Assembly (NCBI RefSeq): GCF_037120705.1
Contig: NZ_JAWLJU010000002.1
Span: 434,001-498,000, forward strand
Origin: Pseudoalteromonas sp. UG3-2
GTDB lineage: Bacteria; Pseudomonadota; Gammaproteobacteria; Enterobacterales; Alteromonadaceae
DNA: 64,000 bases
Direction of reading: 5' to 3'
Shown one piece after another: positions 28,603 to 36,455 of this stretch. The notes below the pieces were generated by a model. The model was given only the letters and a program-made list of their open reading frames with translations, was not told where the DNA came from and made no database searches. How positions within the stretch are numbered: position 1 is the stretch's first letter; every line of letters starts with the position of its first letter. Made by a program: the position numbers and the translations under genes.

Positions 28603-29985
28603 ATGAAGTTTGATATCAAAGAAGAAGACATGATAATTAAGCCCTACAAACAAGAGGGGCCCATTTATGTAAGGGAGCAGAAAGGCTTTTTTCAGAAAAT
28701 CAGAAGGAACTTAGGCTGGTTCTTGATGCTCACTTTTATTCTCATTCCTTGGATCCCCTATCATGGCCAGCAAGCCGTATTATTTGATGTCGGTTCGCAG
28801 CAATTCAGAGTGTTCGGAGCCACTTTTCTACCACAAGATTTTATGATCTTAGCCTGGATTTTTATGGCTGGTGCGTTCGCACTGTTTTTTGTGACTGCAT
28901 GGCTTGGGCGCGTTTGGTGTGGTTACACCTGCCCGCAAACCATCTGGATGTTAATGTTTACTTGGGTAGAGCACCGTATTGAGGGCAGCAGAAATCAGCG
29001 CATTAAGTTAGATAAATCCAGTTGGGATGCTAAAAAATGGGCCAAAAAGCTCGCTAAGCATAGCGCTTGGCTGGTTATCTCTGTGTTAACTGCGACCACA
29101 TTTATGACCTATTTTGTGCCTGCAAAAACCCTGTATCTAGAAATGATTACGCTTGAGTGGTCAGGTATTATCAGCTTTTGGGTGTTTTTATTTGCCCTGT
29201 GTACTTATGGTAACGCCGGCTTTTTACGTGAAAAAATGTGCACCGTTGCTTGCCCTTATTCACGCTTTCAATCGGTGATGTTCGATAAAGACACCCTAGT
29301 TGTGAGTTATGATAGTGAGCGCGGTGAAAACCGTGGCCGCCGTAAGCGTAAAGAAGACCCTAAAGCGCTGGGTTTAGGTGATTGCGTCGATTGTAACCTC
29401 TGTGTTGAAGTATGCCCTGCAGGTATCGATATTCGTAACGGCCTGCAGTATGAATGCATCAACTGTGGTCTGTGCATCGATGCTTGTAACGACACCATGG
29501 CAAAATTTGGTTATGAGCCGAACTTAATCCAATACCAGAGTGAAAACCAACAAGCGGGGTTAAAAACCAATCCACTGCGATTAAAAATTGTCGGTTATGG
29601 TGCCATTACTGTGGCGCTGTTTGCCATTATGATTATTTGGGCTTTTAATCGCACTCCCATTGAGGCTTCCGTGATCCGAGACCGCAATGCACTGTATCGG
29701 GTTAATTATGAAGGCTTGGTAGAAAACCCCTACACCTTAAGTGTTATTAATAAAACCCAGCAAACCATGTCGTACAGCATTAGTTTATCGGGTTTACCGA
29801 ATGCCACGTTAACCGCGCCAGAAGCAACAAAAATTGCCGCAGGTGACATGGCACTCATTCCGGTGACGGTGATTGCAGATGGCTATGAGCTTAAGCGTAA
29901 ATCAACGCCGATTGAGTTTACCATCTCTTCCGATCAGGAGGCGTCAATCGTCATTACTAAGTCTTCGTACTTTTATAAAAACTAG
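28603..29985 (+). CDS. ccoG: cytochrome c oxidase accessory protein CcoG (FixG/RdxA)
   Basis: The 460-residue inner-membrane ferredoxin-like protein has several membrane helices, CGYTCPQTIWM, two 4Fe-4S motifs (CVDCNLCVEVCPAGIDIR and CINCGLCIDACN) and a C-terminal Ig-like domain (FixG_C). CcoG acts in copper reduction and assembly of cbb3 oxidase. The start may be ATG 28603 or ATG 28630; neither has a strong ribosome site. No ccoNOQP genes are in the window, which is unusual because ccoG often lies beside them. Transcription is predicted from the sigma-54 promoter at 28550. Confidence 0.95.
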   Translation: MKFDIKEEDMIIKPYKQEGPIYVREQKGFFQKIRRNLGWFLMLTFILIPWIPYHGQQAVLFDVGSQQFRVFGATFLPQDFMILAWIFMAGAFALFFVTAWLGRVWCGYTCPQTIWMLMFTWVEHRIEGSRNQRIKLDKSSWDAKKWAKKLAKHSAWLVISVLTATTFMTYFVPAKTLYLEMITLEWSGIISFWVFLFALCTYGNAGFLREKMCTVACPYSRFQSVMFDKDTLVVSYDSERGENRGRRKRKEDPKALGLGDCVDCNLCVEVCPAGIDIRNGLQYECINCGLCIDACNDTMAKFGYEPNLIQYQSENQQAGLKTNPLRLKIVGYGAITVALFAIMIIWAFNRTPIEASVIRDRNALYRVNYEGLVENPYTLSVINKTQQTMSYSISLSGLPNATLTAPEATKIAAGDMALIPVTVIADGYELKRKSTPIEFTISSDQEASIVITKSSYFYKN

Positions 29986-30015
29986 CAATTAAGCATCTTC
30001 TCCTCTAGCACCTTT

Positions 30016-30044
30016 AGGCGAACTCATTATGGTTCGCCTTTTTT
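30016..30044 (+). terminator. intrinsic terminator after ccoG
   Basis: AGGCGAAC and GTTCGCCT form an 8 bp stem with an 8-base loop, followed by T6. It should end the ccoG transcript before cytochrome b561, which therefore probably has its own promoter. Confidence 0.85.
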
Positions 30045-30145
30045 CTGTGCATATTTGCACAGCTGGCCGATAATTATCGCCTTTCCCCATCCCTAAAATC
30101 ACTATATGCTGGTGTTATTGAGAATGAGTTTTATTGACTGAGATT

Positions 30146-30712
30146 ATGTTGAAAAATACTGCAAAGGGTTATGGCCTCGTCGCCATTGTGCTCCATTGGC
30201 TAAGTGCCGCCGCCGTGTTTGGTATGTTTGGTTTGGGCTTATACATGGTTGAATTGAGCTACTATGACCCTTTTTACCGTGATGGTCTAAACATTCATAA
30301 AAGCATTGGCATTTTGTTGGCGCTGGTGATTGTAATGCGTTTACTTTGGAAGTGGGCGAACCCAAAAGTGCAGCCATTACAGCAGAGCACACCGCTCGAT
30401 AAGGCACAAAACACATTAGCGACACTGGCGCACTGGCTAATGTATTTGTTGTTATTTGCTTTATTTACCAGCGGCTATTTAATTTCAACCTCAGACGGTC
30501 GAGCCATTGAAGTGTTTGGCTGGTTTGCCGTGCCCAGTTTAGGAGAGCTGTTTGACCAGCAGAGTGATATTGCCGGTACCGTGCACTTGTATTTGGCTTG
30601 GGGATTAATTGCGCTTGTTGCTGTGCATGCGTTAGCGGCATTAAAACACCATTTTGTAAATCGAGATAGAACCTTAATTCGAATGTTTAAAGTGACCAAT
30701 TCAGATAACTAA
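30146..30712 (+). CDS. cytochrome b561 family protein
   Basis: ATG 30146 gives 188 residues; a TTG four codons earlier is the alternative. Four membrane helices carry the bis-haem histidines of the CybB family (IVLHWLSAAAVFG, GLNIHKSIGI, AHWLMYLLLF, HLYLAWGLIALVAVHALAAL). It transfers electrons between quinol and periplasmic partners at the inner membrane. The yceI gene begins 6 bases downstream behind AAGGAG, the usual CybB-YceI pairing. Confidence 0.92.
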   Translation: MLKNTAKGYGLVAIVLHWLSAAAVFGMFGLGLYMVELSYYDPFYRDGLNIHKSIGILLALVIVMRLLWKWANPKVQPLQQSTPLDKAQNTLATLAHWLMYLLLFALFTSGYLISTSDGRAIEVFGWFAVPSLGELFDQQSDIAGTVHLYLAWGLIALVAVHALAALKHHFVNRDRTLIRMFKVTNSDN

Positions 30713-30718
30713 GGAGTT

Positions 30719-31294
30719 ATGATGAAAAAGACTATGTTAGCAATAAGCTTGGCCTTATTGAGTACCACTTCAGCCGTGAATGCAGCGGACTATGTTATTG
30801 ATACTAAAGGCGCTCACGCGTTTGTTAATTTTAAAATAAAGCACTTAGGTTACAGCTGGTTATATGGCCGCTTTAACGATTTTGAAGGTCAATTTAGCTA
30901 CGATGCTAACAACCCTAATAACGCTAAAATTAAGGTTGTTATTGATACGGCATCCATTGACTCAAATCATGCTGAGCGCGATAAGCATTTAAGAGGAGAT
31001 GACTTTTTAAATGTCGAGGAGCACCCTCAGGCAACGTTTACCAGTGAGAAGATCACTTTCAGCGATGCTACAAATGGCGTAGTGCAGGGCAAATTCACGC
31101 TAAATGGTATCACTAAAGACATCGAATTTGCCATCCATAAGATTGGCGAAGGTGACGACCCTTGGGGAGGCTACCGAGTTGGTTTCTCCGGTAATACCCA
31201 GTTAAAGCTGTCAGACTATGGCATCGATTACGATTTAGGCCCAGCATCCACTCATGTGGATATTGGCTTGCACATCGAAGGGATCCGTCAATAA
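30719..31294 (+). CDS. yceI: YceI family periplasmic protein
   Basis: The 191-residue protein has a signal peptide (MLAISLALLSTTSAVNA) and the YceI lipocalin-like pattern: YVIDTKGAHAFVNFKIKHLG, GRFNDFEGQF, DSNHAERDKHLRGDDFLNV and FTLNGITKDIEF. YceI proteins bind polyisoprenoids or similar lipids such as quinones in the periplasm. It is in an operon with the cytochrome b561 gene. ATG 30719 and 30722 are both possible starts behind AAGGAG. Confidence 0.95.
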   Translation: MMKKTMLAISLALLSTTSAVNAADYVIDTKGAHAFVNFKIKHLGYSWLYGRFNDFEGQFSYDANNPNNAKIKVVIDTASIDSNHAERDKHLRGDDFLNVEEHPQATFTSEKITFSDATNGVVQGKFTLNGITKDIEFAIHKIGEGDDPWGGYRVGFSGNTQLKLSDYGIDYDLGPASTHVDIGLHIEGIRQ

Positions 31295-31302
31295 ACGTCT
31301 GC

Positions 31303-31328
31303 TAGCTCAAACACCCATGTTTGAGCTA
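31303..31328. terminator. bidirectional hairpin between yceI and the solute-binding protein gene
   Basis: TAGCTCAAACA / TGTTTGAGCTA is a perfect 11 bp inverted repeat with a 4-base loop between convergent genes. Its right arm includes the stop codon of the minus-strand gene. T tracts are weak, so termination is likely but not certain. Confidence 0.6.
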
Positions 31329-32165
31329 ATGGCTGAATATACCGGCGAGCTTTGGCCTGAGCTGTTGTGGTAACCAGCGTGACATAGCGAGCCGGTATTG
31401 TTCATCTTGATGAACTTGTTGCAGCGCTTTATCAATGGCCACAATGTGCTGACGGCCAAGCTCGTTATTGTTACAGCCACTGTATCCTTTGGTGAGTTGT
31501 GAGGTCAGCTGCAATCTCACTTGAGTGAGCCTATTCTGCTTATCTAATTTCACTTTGTGATAATGATGCTCACTGGGGTACCCCAAAATAATATCCACCC
31601 GCTTTCTTAATAGCATTACCGTTAAGCTTTCCAGTGTATCCCTCCCAGGTCTTATCAATAGCTGCTGCTGATCTAAACTGGCAAGGGTCGCGTCAATTTC
31701 AGTGCCAAAAGAGCGGTTAGCAGCAACACCCACAGTTAATTTATGCTGCTTCATTAACGCGTCAAAGTCGATGGCGTCATTACCGAGCGCCAGCGACTTT
31801 GCTGTTTCCTTGGTTAGCGCTGCAGAGGTTGACAAGCCAGTGGTGGAGTGGTTTTCAGTAAAAGCAATATAGCGGCTTCGCTTGGGGGTTTTATAAAGTG
31901 AAATCATGCAATAGTTGCTGTTTTGCTTTGCCAGTTCATGTACCGCCCGCGAGGCCGGGAAAAGTTTATAGTCAAACTGATGCTCTGGCATGTACTGCTC
32001 TAATAATTTGATCAGTAGCTCATCTCGGCCCTGACCTGCAAGATCATCTGAAAGGATATAGTAAGGAGCAAAGTCAATCACAATCCAGGTGATCTTTTGT
32101 GCCTGTACAAACCCAGTTTGAAGCATAAACACGATAAGACACAGCGCTTTGATCACAATCCGCAT
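31326..32165 (-). CDS. periplasmic solute-binding protein, family 3 type
   Basis: The 279-residue protein has a signal peptide (ALCLIVFMLQTGFVQAQ) and a two-lobed family 3 (HisJ-like) layout: ITWIVIDFAPYYI at the start, DELLIKLLEQ, FPASRAVHEL and RRVDIILGYPSEH in the second lobe. The lack of neighbouring ABC permease or ATPase genes suggests an orphan receptor or a sensor-like role rather than transport. The ligand is unknown. It is convergent with yceI and divergent from the next enzyme cluster. Confidence 0.82.
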   Translation of the reverse strand: MRIVIKALCLIVFMLQTGFVQAQKITWIVIDFAPYYILSDDLAGQGRDELLIKLLEQYMPEHQFDYKLFPASRAVHELAKQNSNYCMISLYKTPKRSRYIAFTENHSTTGLSTSAALTKETAKSLALGNDAIDFDALMKQHKLTVGVAANRSFGTEIDATLASLDQQQLLIRPGRDTLESLTVMLLRKRVDIILGYPSEHHYHKVKLDKQNRLTQVRLQLTSQLTKGYSGCNNNELGRQHIVAIDKALQQVHQDEQYRLAMSRWLPQQLRPKLAGIFSH

Positions 32166-32346
32166 ACTCCTCTGTTAATTATTAAAGCATAGCAGCAAGA
32201 GTGGAATAGGTAGTTAGTGGGATGTTTATTTTATTTGTAATTATTGTTTACAGTTTTTTGCGGTATGCTAATTTAATCATAAAGGAAAGGCGCTAAGGCG
32301 TAGTGAAAATAACCCTAATAACAATCAAAGCAGTTAAGGAATAACG

Positions 32347-32931
32347 ATGAAAATACTGGTAATCGCGGATATTTATGGCACTTCACCGCAGCTTTTGCAA
32401 TTTGCATCGGAATTAGCAGGAGATGTAAGCATTATCACTGCTGGTGAAAATAGAACAAGCAAAATAAACAATAAAGCACACAGCTCTGAGGCCAACGAGC
32501 AGCAACACTACGCCAATAAAGTGGCAAGCAAAATACGCAATTTGTCGCCACATTTGCTGATAGGTTTTGGGGTTGGCAGCTCTGCAGCTTGGCAGGCATT
32601 ATCTATGTTGCAAGAGGCAAATAAGCCGCAGCAGTTAATTGCTTTTTACCCCAGCCACACCCTTGACGTGCCGGTTTCACAATTAGCGTGCCCAGTCACA
32701 TTCTATTTCGCGCAACACGAGTTTGACTTTGACGTGACGCCTATAGTTACTATGCTAAATAGCCAAAAGAGCGTTAGTTGTATTAGAACTCGCTATCAAC
32801 ATGGCTTTATGGAGTCGCTTTCAGGTCACTACGACCCTTGTGCCTACCGTCATTACTTAGGCCTTTGTCAGCAAGAGGTGGCTGATATGTCGTCATTATT
32901 AGACGAAGCGCTCTGTAATTACGCCATATAA
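32347..32931 (+). CDS. small alpha/beta-hydrolase-like protein, unknown substrate
   Basis: The 194-residue protein begins ILVIADIYGTS, as in dienelactone-hydrolase-like proteins, then shows a nucleophile-elbow-like GFGVGSSAAWQAL with Ser and a late His in YQHGFMES. An acidic residue could come from QHEFDFD. So the fold is probably a compact alpha/beta hydrolase, though identity to any known family looks low. It is first in a three-gene run with the acetoacetate-decarboxylase-like and FAD genes (gaps of 61 and 105 bases), with AAGGA upstream of its ATG. Confidence 0.6.
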   Translation: MKILVIADIYGTSPQLLQFASELAGDVSIITAGENRTSKINNKAHSSEANEQQHYANKVASKIRNLSPHLLIGFGVGSSAAWQALSMLQEANKPQQLIAFYPSHTLDVPVSQLACPVTFYFAQHEFDFDVTPIVTMLNSQKSVSCIRTRYQHGFMESLSGHYDPCAYRHYLGLCQQEVADMSSLLDEALCNYAI

Positions 32932-32992
32932 TTACGCTAAGCAATGTCTGATATTGCTTACTACACTGTCAATTTGACGTTTTAAGGAGTGA

Positions 32993-33973
32993 ATGATGTA
33001 TCCAGAATTACCTGACTATCAGCACTTTTATAGCAACCCCATTGCTAAGCCGCCATGCAGGATGCTAAATGCACAAATGTATGGCTTTTTTGTGGCGGGT
33101 AATAGAGAAAAGATTCAAACCTACTTAGATAACACTTTGAATTCAGTACCAAGTAGCGAGTTTAGTTTTAAAGCGTTAAGCGACTGGTGCTTACTGACCT
33201 TTACAGATATTGAGAACATTGCTTCTAAGGTCGAACCTTTTAGTGACTACGGCTACATGCAAGAAACCGATATCATTATTTGGCTTCCGGTTTTGCAATT
33301 AAACTTAGAAACACTGCGGGCGGAGCACCTTTACTGGTATCCAGCGTTTATTACCGTTAACAACATTAATGCCTTAATTAATGGTCGAGAAACTTGGGGC
33401 TACAACAAATACCTTTGTCGTTATGCTATGCCCTCTGAGCCGACCGCACCGTTAAACTTTTCTTTATCGTTAGATTGCTTCAAGACCTACAACCCGAATA
33501 ACAAAATGGACTGGCATGAATTGCTCAGTATTAGTGCTGAGGACGATGGCGAATCTTGGCTCAAAGAAGCAATGGAAGTAGGTGAAGAAATGTTAACCCT
33601 ATTCCGTGACTCGGTGGACGAGTTAAATGTCGACGAGCAGTTTTTAAAACAATTTTTATCTGGATTTACTCATCCACAAATGGATCAAATTTTGTTTAAG
33701 CAATTCCCAGATGGCATGGCTGAAAAGTCAGTGTATTCAGCAGTAGTGCATTCTCCCTCTGAGGTTAAAAAGATCCATAAAGTGGCCTTTTTAAAAGACG
33801 ATTTGAAACTGCAGTTAAATAAAATAGATAGCTTCCCATTGGACAAAATGTTTGGCATTGCCTTGGGAGAGAACGAAGTGAAACTTCCTTACTACGTGAA
33901 GATGGATTTTGACCAAGCTGGCGCGGAAGAATTGGTATCAACCAATCAAGGCTTGGCTAATATACCTAGGTAA
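32993..33973 (+). CDS. acetoacetate decarboxylase superfamily protein
   Basis: The 326-residue protein shares the ADC-superfamily core: an aromatic strand YWYPAFITVNNINALINGRE followed by TWGYNKYL, which corresponds to the family's GRE-x-x-G-[YF]-P-K segment with a lysine near residue 139, and beta-rich flanks. ADC forms a Schiff base on lysine to decarboxylate beta-keto acids, but many superfamily members are cyclases or hydratases. Here the usual Pro before Lys is Asn and only one Lys is present, so a different reaction is likely. Good AAGGAG before ATG 32993/32996. It lies between the small hydrolase and the FAD enzyme. Confidence 0.65.
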   Translation: MMYPELPDYQHFYSNPIAKPPCRMLNAQMYGFFVAGNREKIQTYLDNTLNSVPSSEFSFKALSDWCLLTFTDIENIASKVEPFSDYGYMQETDIIIWLPVLQLNLETLRAEHLYWYPAFITVNNINALINGRETWGYNKYLCRYAMPSEPTAPLNFSLSLDCFKTYNPNNKMDWHELLSISAEDDGESWLKEAMEVGEEMLTLFRDSVDELNVDEQFLKQFLSGFTHPQMDQILFKQFPDGMAEKSVYSAVVHSPSEVKKIHKVAFLKDDLKLQLNKIDSFPLDKMFGIALGENEVKLPYYVKMDFDQAGAEELVSTNQGLANIPR

Positions 33974-33983
33974 GAGGTTTCAC

Positions 33984-34026
33984 CCACGACCTGCTTGCAG
34001 CATTGTCCACCGCGAGCAGGTCGTGG
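33984..34026 (+). other. strong RNA hairpin between cluster genes
   Basis: CCACGACCTGCT and AGCAGGTCGTGG form a perfect 12 bp stem with a 19-base loop in the 105-base gap between the ADC-like and FAD genes. There is no T tract after it, so it may be an mRNA-stability or partial-termination element. Confidence 0.7.
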
Positions 34027-34078
34027 CTCTGTGGTTGCCACGATAAAGTAACAATGACCCTAGGAAGGATATGCGCTC

Positions 34079-36319
34079 ATGAGCAAACAGAAAATTGCTG
34101 TATTAGGTGGTGGAGTGTCGGCGATGACCGCCGCAGTGTATTTAACCGAACAAGATGACTGGCAATCACGCTTTGACATTACGGTGTATCAACAAGGTTG
34201 GCGCCTCGGTGGCAAGGGAGCCAGCGGGCGCAACAGTCAGTTTGGTGAGCGCATAGAAGAACATGGCCTCCATGTTTGGTTTGGGGCATACGTTAACTCA
34301 TTTAAAACCATCGAAAAGGTATACCAACAATTAGACCGTGGTGATGAGGTTGCCATTAATACTTGGCAACAAGCACTTAAGCCACATAGCTTAGTGGTAT
34401 TACAAGAGTTTATTGATAATGAATGGCAAACCTGGCCGGTTGATTTCCCCCTCATACCGGGTAACCCAGCCAATGGCACACTCGATTTGCATTATTGGCA
34501 AGTGCTCAAACTGCTTATTGCCTGGCTGCATAAGTGGGTTGAAGCGTTAGAAGACGAAGTCGACCAGAGCACCAAATCAACTCAATTAACCACTCGAAAA
34601 GCCCGAGATAAAACGCTATTGGCGCATTTAGGTAATGAAGTGGAACAATTCTTTGATAGCGTTGAATCAGAGGCCAAAACGCTGTTTCAACAGGCTGCGA
34701 ATCAAGTGGCCGAAGTGGTATCGACACCTAAGCTATTAATTAATCAATTGAGCCGCTTTTTGACGGTTCGCGAAGGCGATAAGCGCCTCGATAACAAAAA
34801 AGATCAACTGTTAGTATGGTATTTAGTCCGTAAGATACGGCGTTGGCTGCGCAGCGAAGTGAACGAGCTTATTGCTGAAAACCCCACCATTAGGCGTTTG
34901 TATATTTGTGTTGATTTGGCGGTGGCCATGACCCTAGGGATGGTAAGAGACAAGGTATACATTCGTGGTTTTGGTTATTTAAATCAGTATGACTTTCAAC
35001 AGTGGCTAAGAAGAAACGGCGCAAACGACCCATTAAGTGTGGATTCTGCGCCGGTTCGAGGGTTTTACGATTTAGTCTTTGGCTTTGAAGATGGCGATTT
35101 TTCAAAACCCAATGTCGAGGCCGGCGTGGCGGCATTAGCGATGCTCAGGATCATGTTGTGTTACCGTGGCGGGGTAATGTGGAAAATGCAGGCAGGGATG
35201 GGCGATATCATTTTTGCCCCAATCTATGAGTTGCTCAAGCACAGAGGAGTCAAATTTAAGTTTTTCCACCAAGTTGAGTCACTGCAAGCATCCTCGCAAA
35301 ATGGCCAGCAAGTGGTCAGTGAAATCAGCATCATAGAGCAGGTAAAGTTAAACGACAGTGATGACTATGAACCGCTTAAAATCATCAAGTCTTTGCCTTG
35401 TTGGCCTAGTGAACCGATTTGGCAACAAATTGAGCCACAGCAAGCGCAGTTATTACGCCAGCATCAGATTAATCTGGAATCCTTTTGGTCACCTTGGGAG
35501 TCGATTTATCAACAACACTTCAATCAACCTTTGCCGCGTAAGGTACTAAAACACGGTGAAGACTTTGATCTGGTGGTATTTGGTATTTCAGTAGCTGGGC
35601 TTACCAGCTTATGCCCAGATTTATTAGCAAAAGATCCTAAGTTACAACAGCAAGCTGAAAAAATAAAAACCGTGGCAACGCAAGCCATGCAGCTTTGGCT
35701 GACTAAGACCGATCAACAGTTAGGCTATCAGGACGGCTCGTCGAGCACAGAAAGGCCAATTTTAAGCGCCTTTTCTCAGCCCTTCGACACCTGGGCTGCG
35801 ATGTCGAACTTATTAACCGTTGAAGACTGGCAAACCCCAGAACCGAGCAATATTGCTTACTTTTGTAGTGCATTTACCTGCGCCGATTATCCGCCAGCAT
35901 CGGAGCATGAGTTTCCGATAAAAATGAAAGCCAAGGTGAAGCAAAATAGCTTGGCTAAGCTAAAGAATGAAATGCAGGTATTATGGCCTGAAGCCTATCG
36001 TGACGATGAATTTGACTGGCAGGTGCTGTTTGACCCGCAGCAGCAACAAGGCGAGTCGCGTTTTGACAGCCAGTACTGGCGCGTTAATATTGACCCCAGT
36101 GAGCGATATGTACTAAGCGTTGCTGGTAGCAGTGCCTACCGTTTAGCCAGTGACGGTACCGTATTCGCGAATTTATACCTTACCGGCGATTGGATCAGCA
36201 CCGGTGTTAATGCCGGTTGTGTCGAGGCTGCAGTGATGGCGGGTATGCAAACCAGTCGCGCAATTTGTGGTTTCCCAAACACCATTAATGGCGAAGGTGG
36301 GTTTTTACCGTTTGATTAG
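34079..36319 (+). CDS. FAD/NAD(P)-dependent oxidoreductase, desaturase/HpnE-like
   Basis: The 746-residue protein starts with a dinucleotide-binding motif IAVLGGGVSAMTAAVYL, followed by YQQGWRLGGKGASGRN, the second FAD motif of flavin amine oxidases, phytoene desaturases and HpnE. A late LYLTGDWISTGVNAGCVEAAVMAG closes the FAD fold. It is some 250 residues longer than desaturases, with a central helical insert (about 140-260). Related long proteins are annotated only as NAD(P)-binding. With the two genes upstream it probably oxidises a polyketide-, terpenoid- or lipid-like compound, but that is inference. No membrane segment is clear. Confidence 0.75.
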   Translation: MSKQKIAVLGGGVSAMTAAVYLTEQDDWQSRFDITVYQQGWRLGGKGASGRNSQFGERIEEHGLHVWFGAYVNSFKTIEKVYQQLDRGDEVAINTWQQALKPHSLVVLQEFIDNEWQTWPVDFPLIPGNPANGTLDLHYWQVLKLLIAWLHKWVEALEDEVDQSTKSTQLTTRKARDKTLLAHLGNEVEQFFDSVESEAKTLFQQAANQVAEVVSTPKLLINQLSRFLTVREGDKRLDNKKDQLLVWYLVRKIRRWLRSEVNELIAENPTIRRLYICVDLAVAMTLGMVRDKVYIRGFGYLNQYDFQQWLRRNGANDPLSVDSAPVRGFYDLVFGFEDGDFSKPNVEAGVAALAMLRIMLCYRGGVMWKMQAGMGDIIFAPIYELLKHRGVKFKFFHQVESLQASSQNGQQVVSEISIIEQVKLNDSDDYEPLKIIKSLPCWPSEPIWQQIEPQQAQLLRQHQINLESFWSPWESIYQQHFNQPLPRKVLKHGEDFDLVVFGISVAGLTSLCPDLLAKDPKLQQQAEKIKTVATQAMQLWLTKTDQQLGYQDGSSSTERPILSAFSQPFDTWAAMSNLLTVEDWQTPEPSNIAYFCSAFTCADYPPASEHEFPIKMKAKVKQNSLAKLKNEMQVLWPEAYRDDEFDWQVLFDPQQQQGESRFDSQYWRVNIDPSERYVLSVAGSSAYRLASDGTVFANLYLTGDWISTGVNAGCVEAAVMAGMQTSRAICGFPNTINGEGGFLPFD

Positions 36320-36455
36320 TATGCCCTATGTGTAGCGAGCGTCATTGGGGAAGCTTTGGCCTTTGTTATGGATTTACTAACACAATTGTTTGGGGGGCGG
36401 GTTATTTCGGCTATACTCTTAGTGCAATTGCATGATATTACTCAGGATCTAACCA

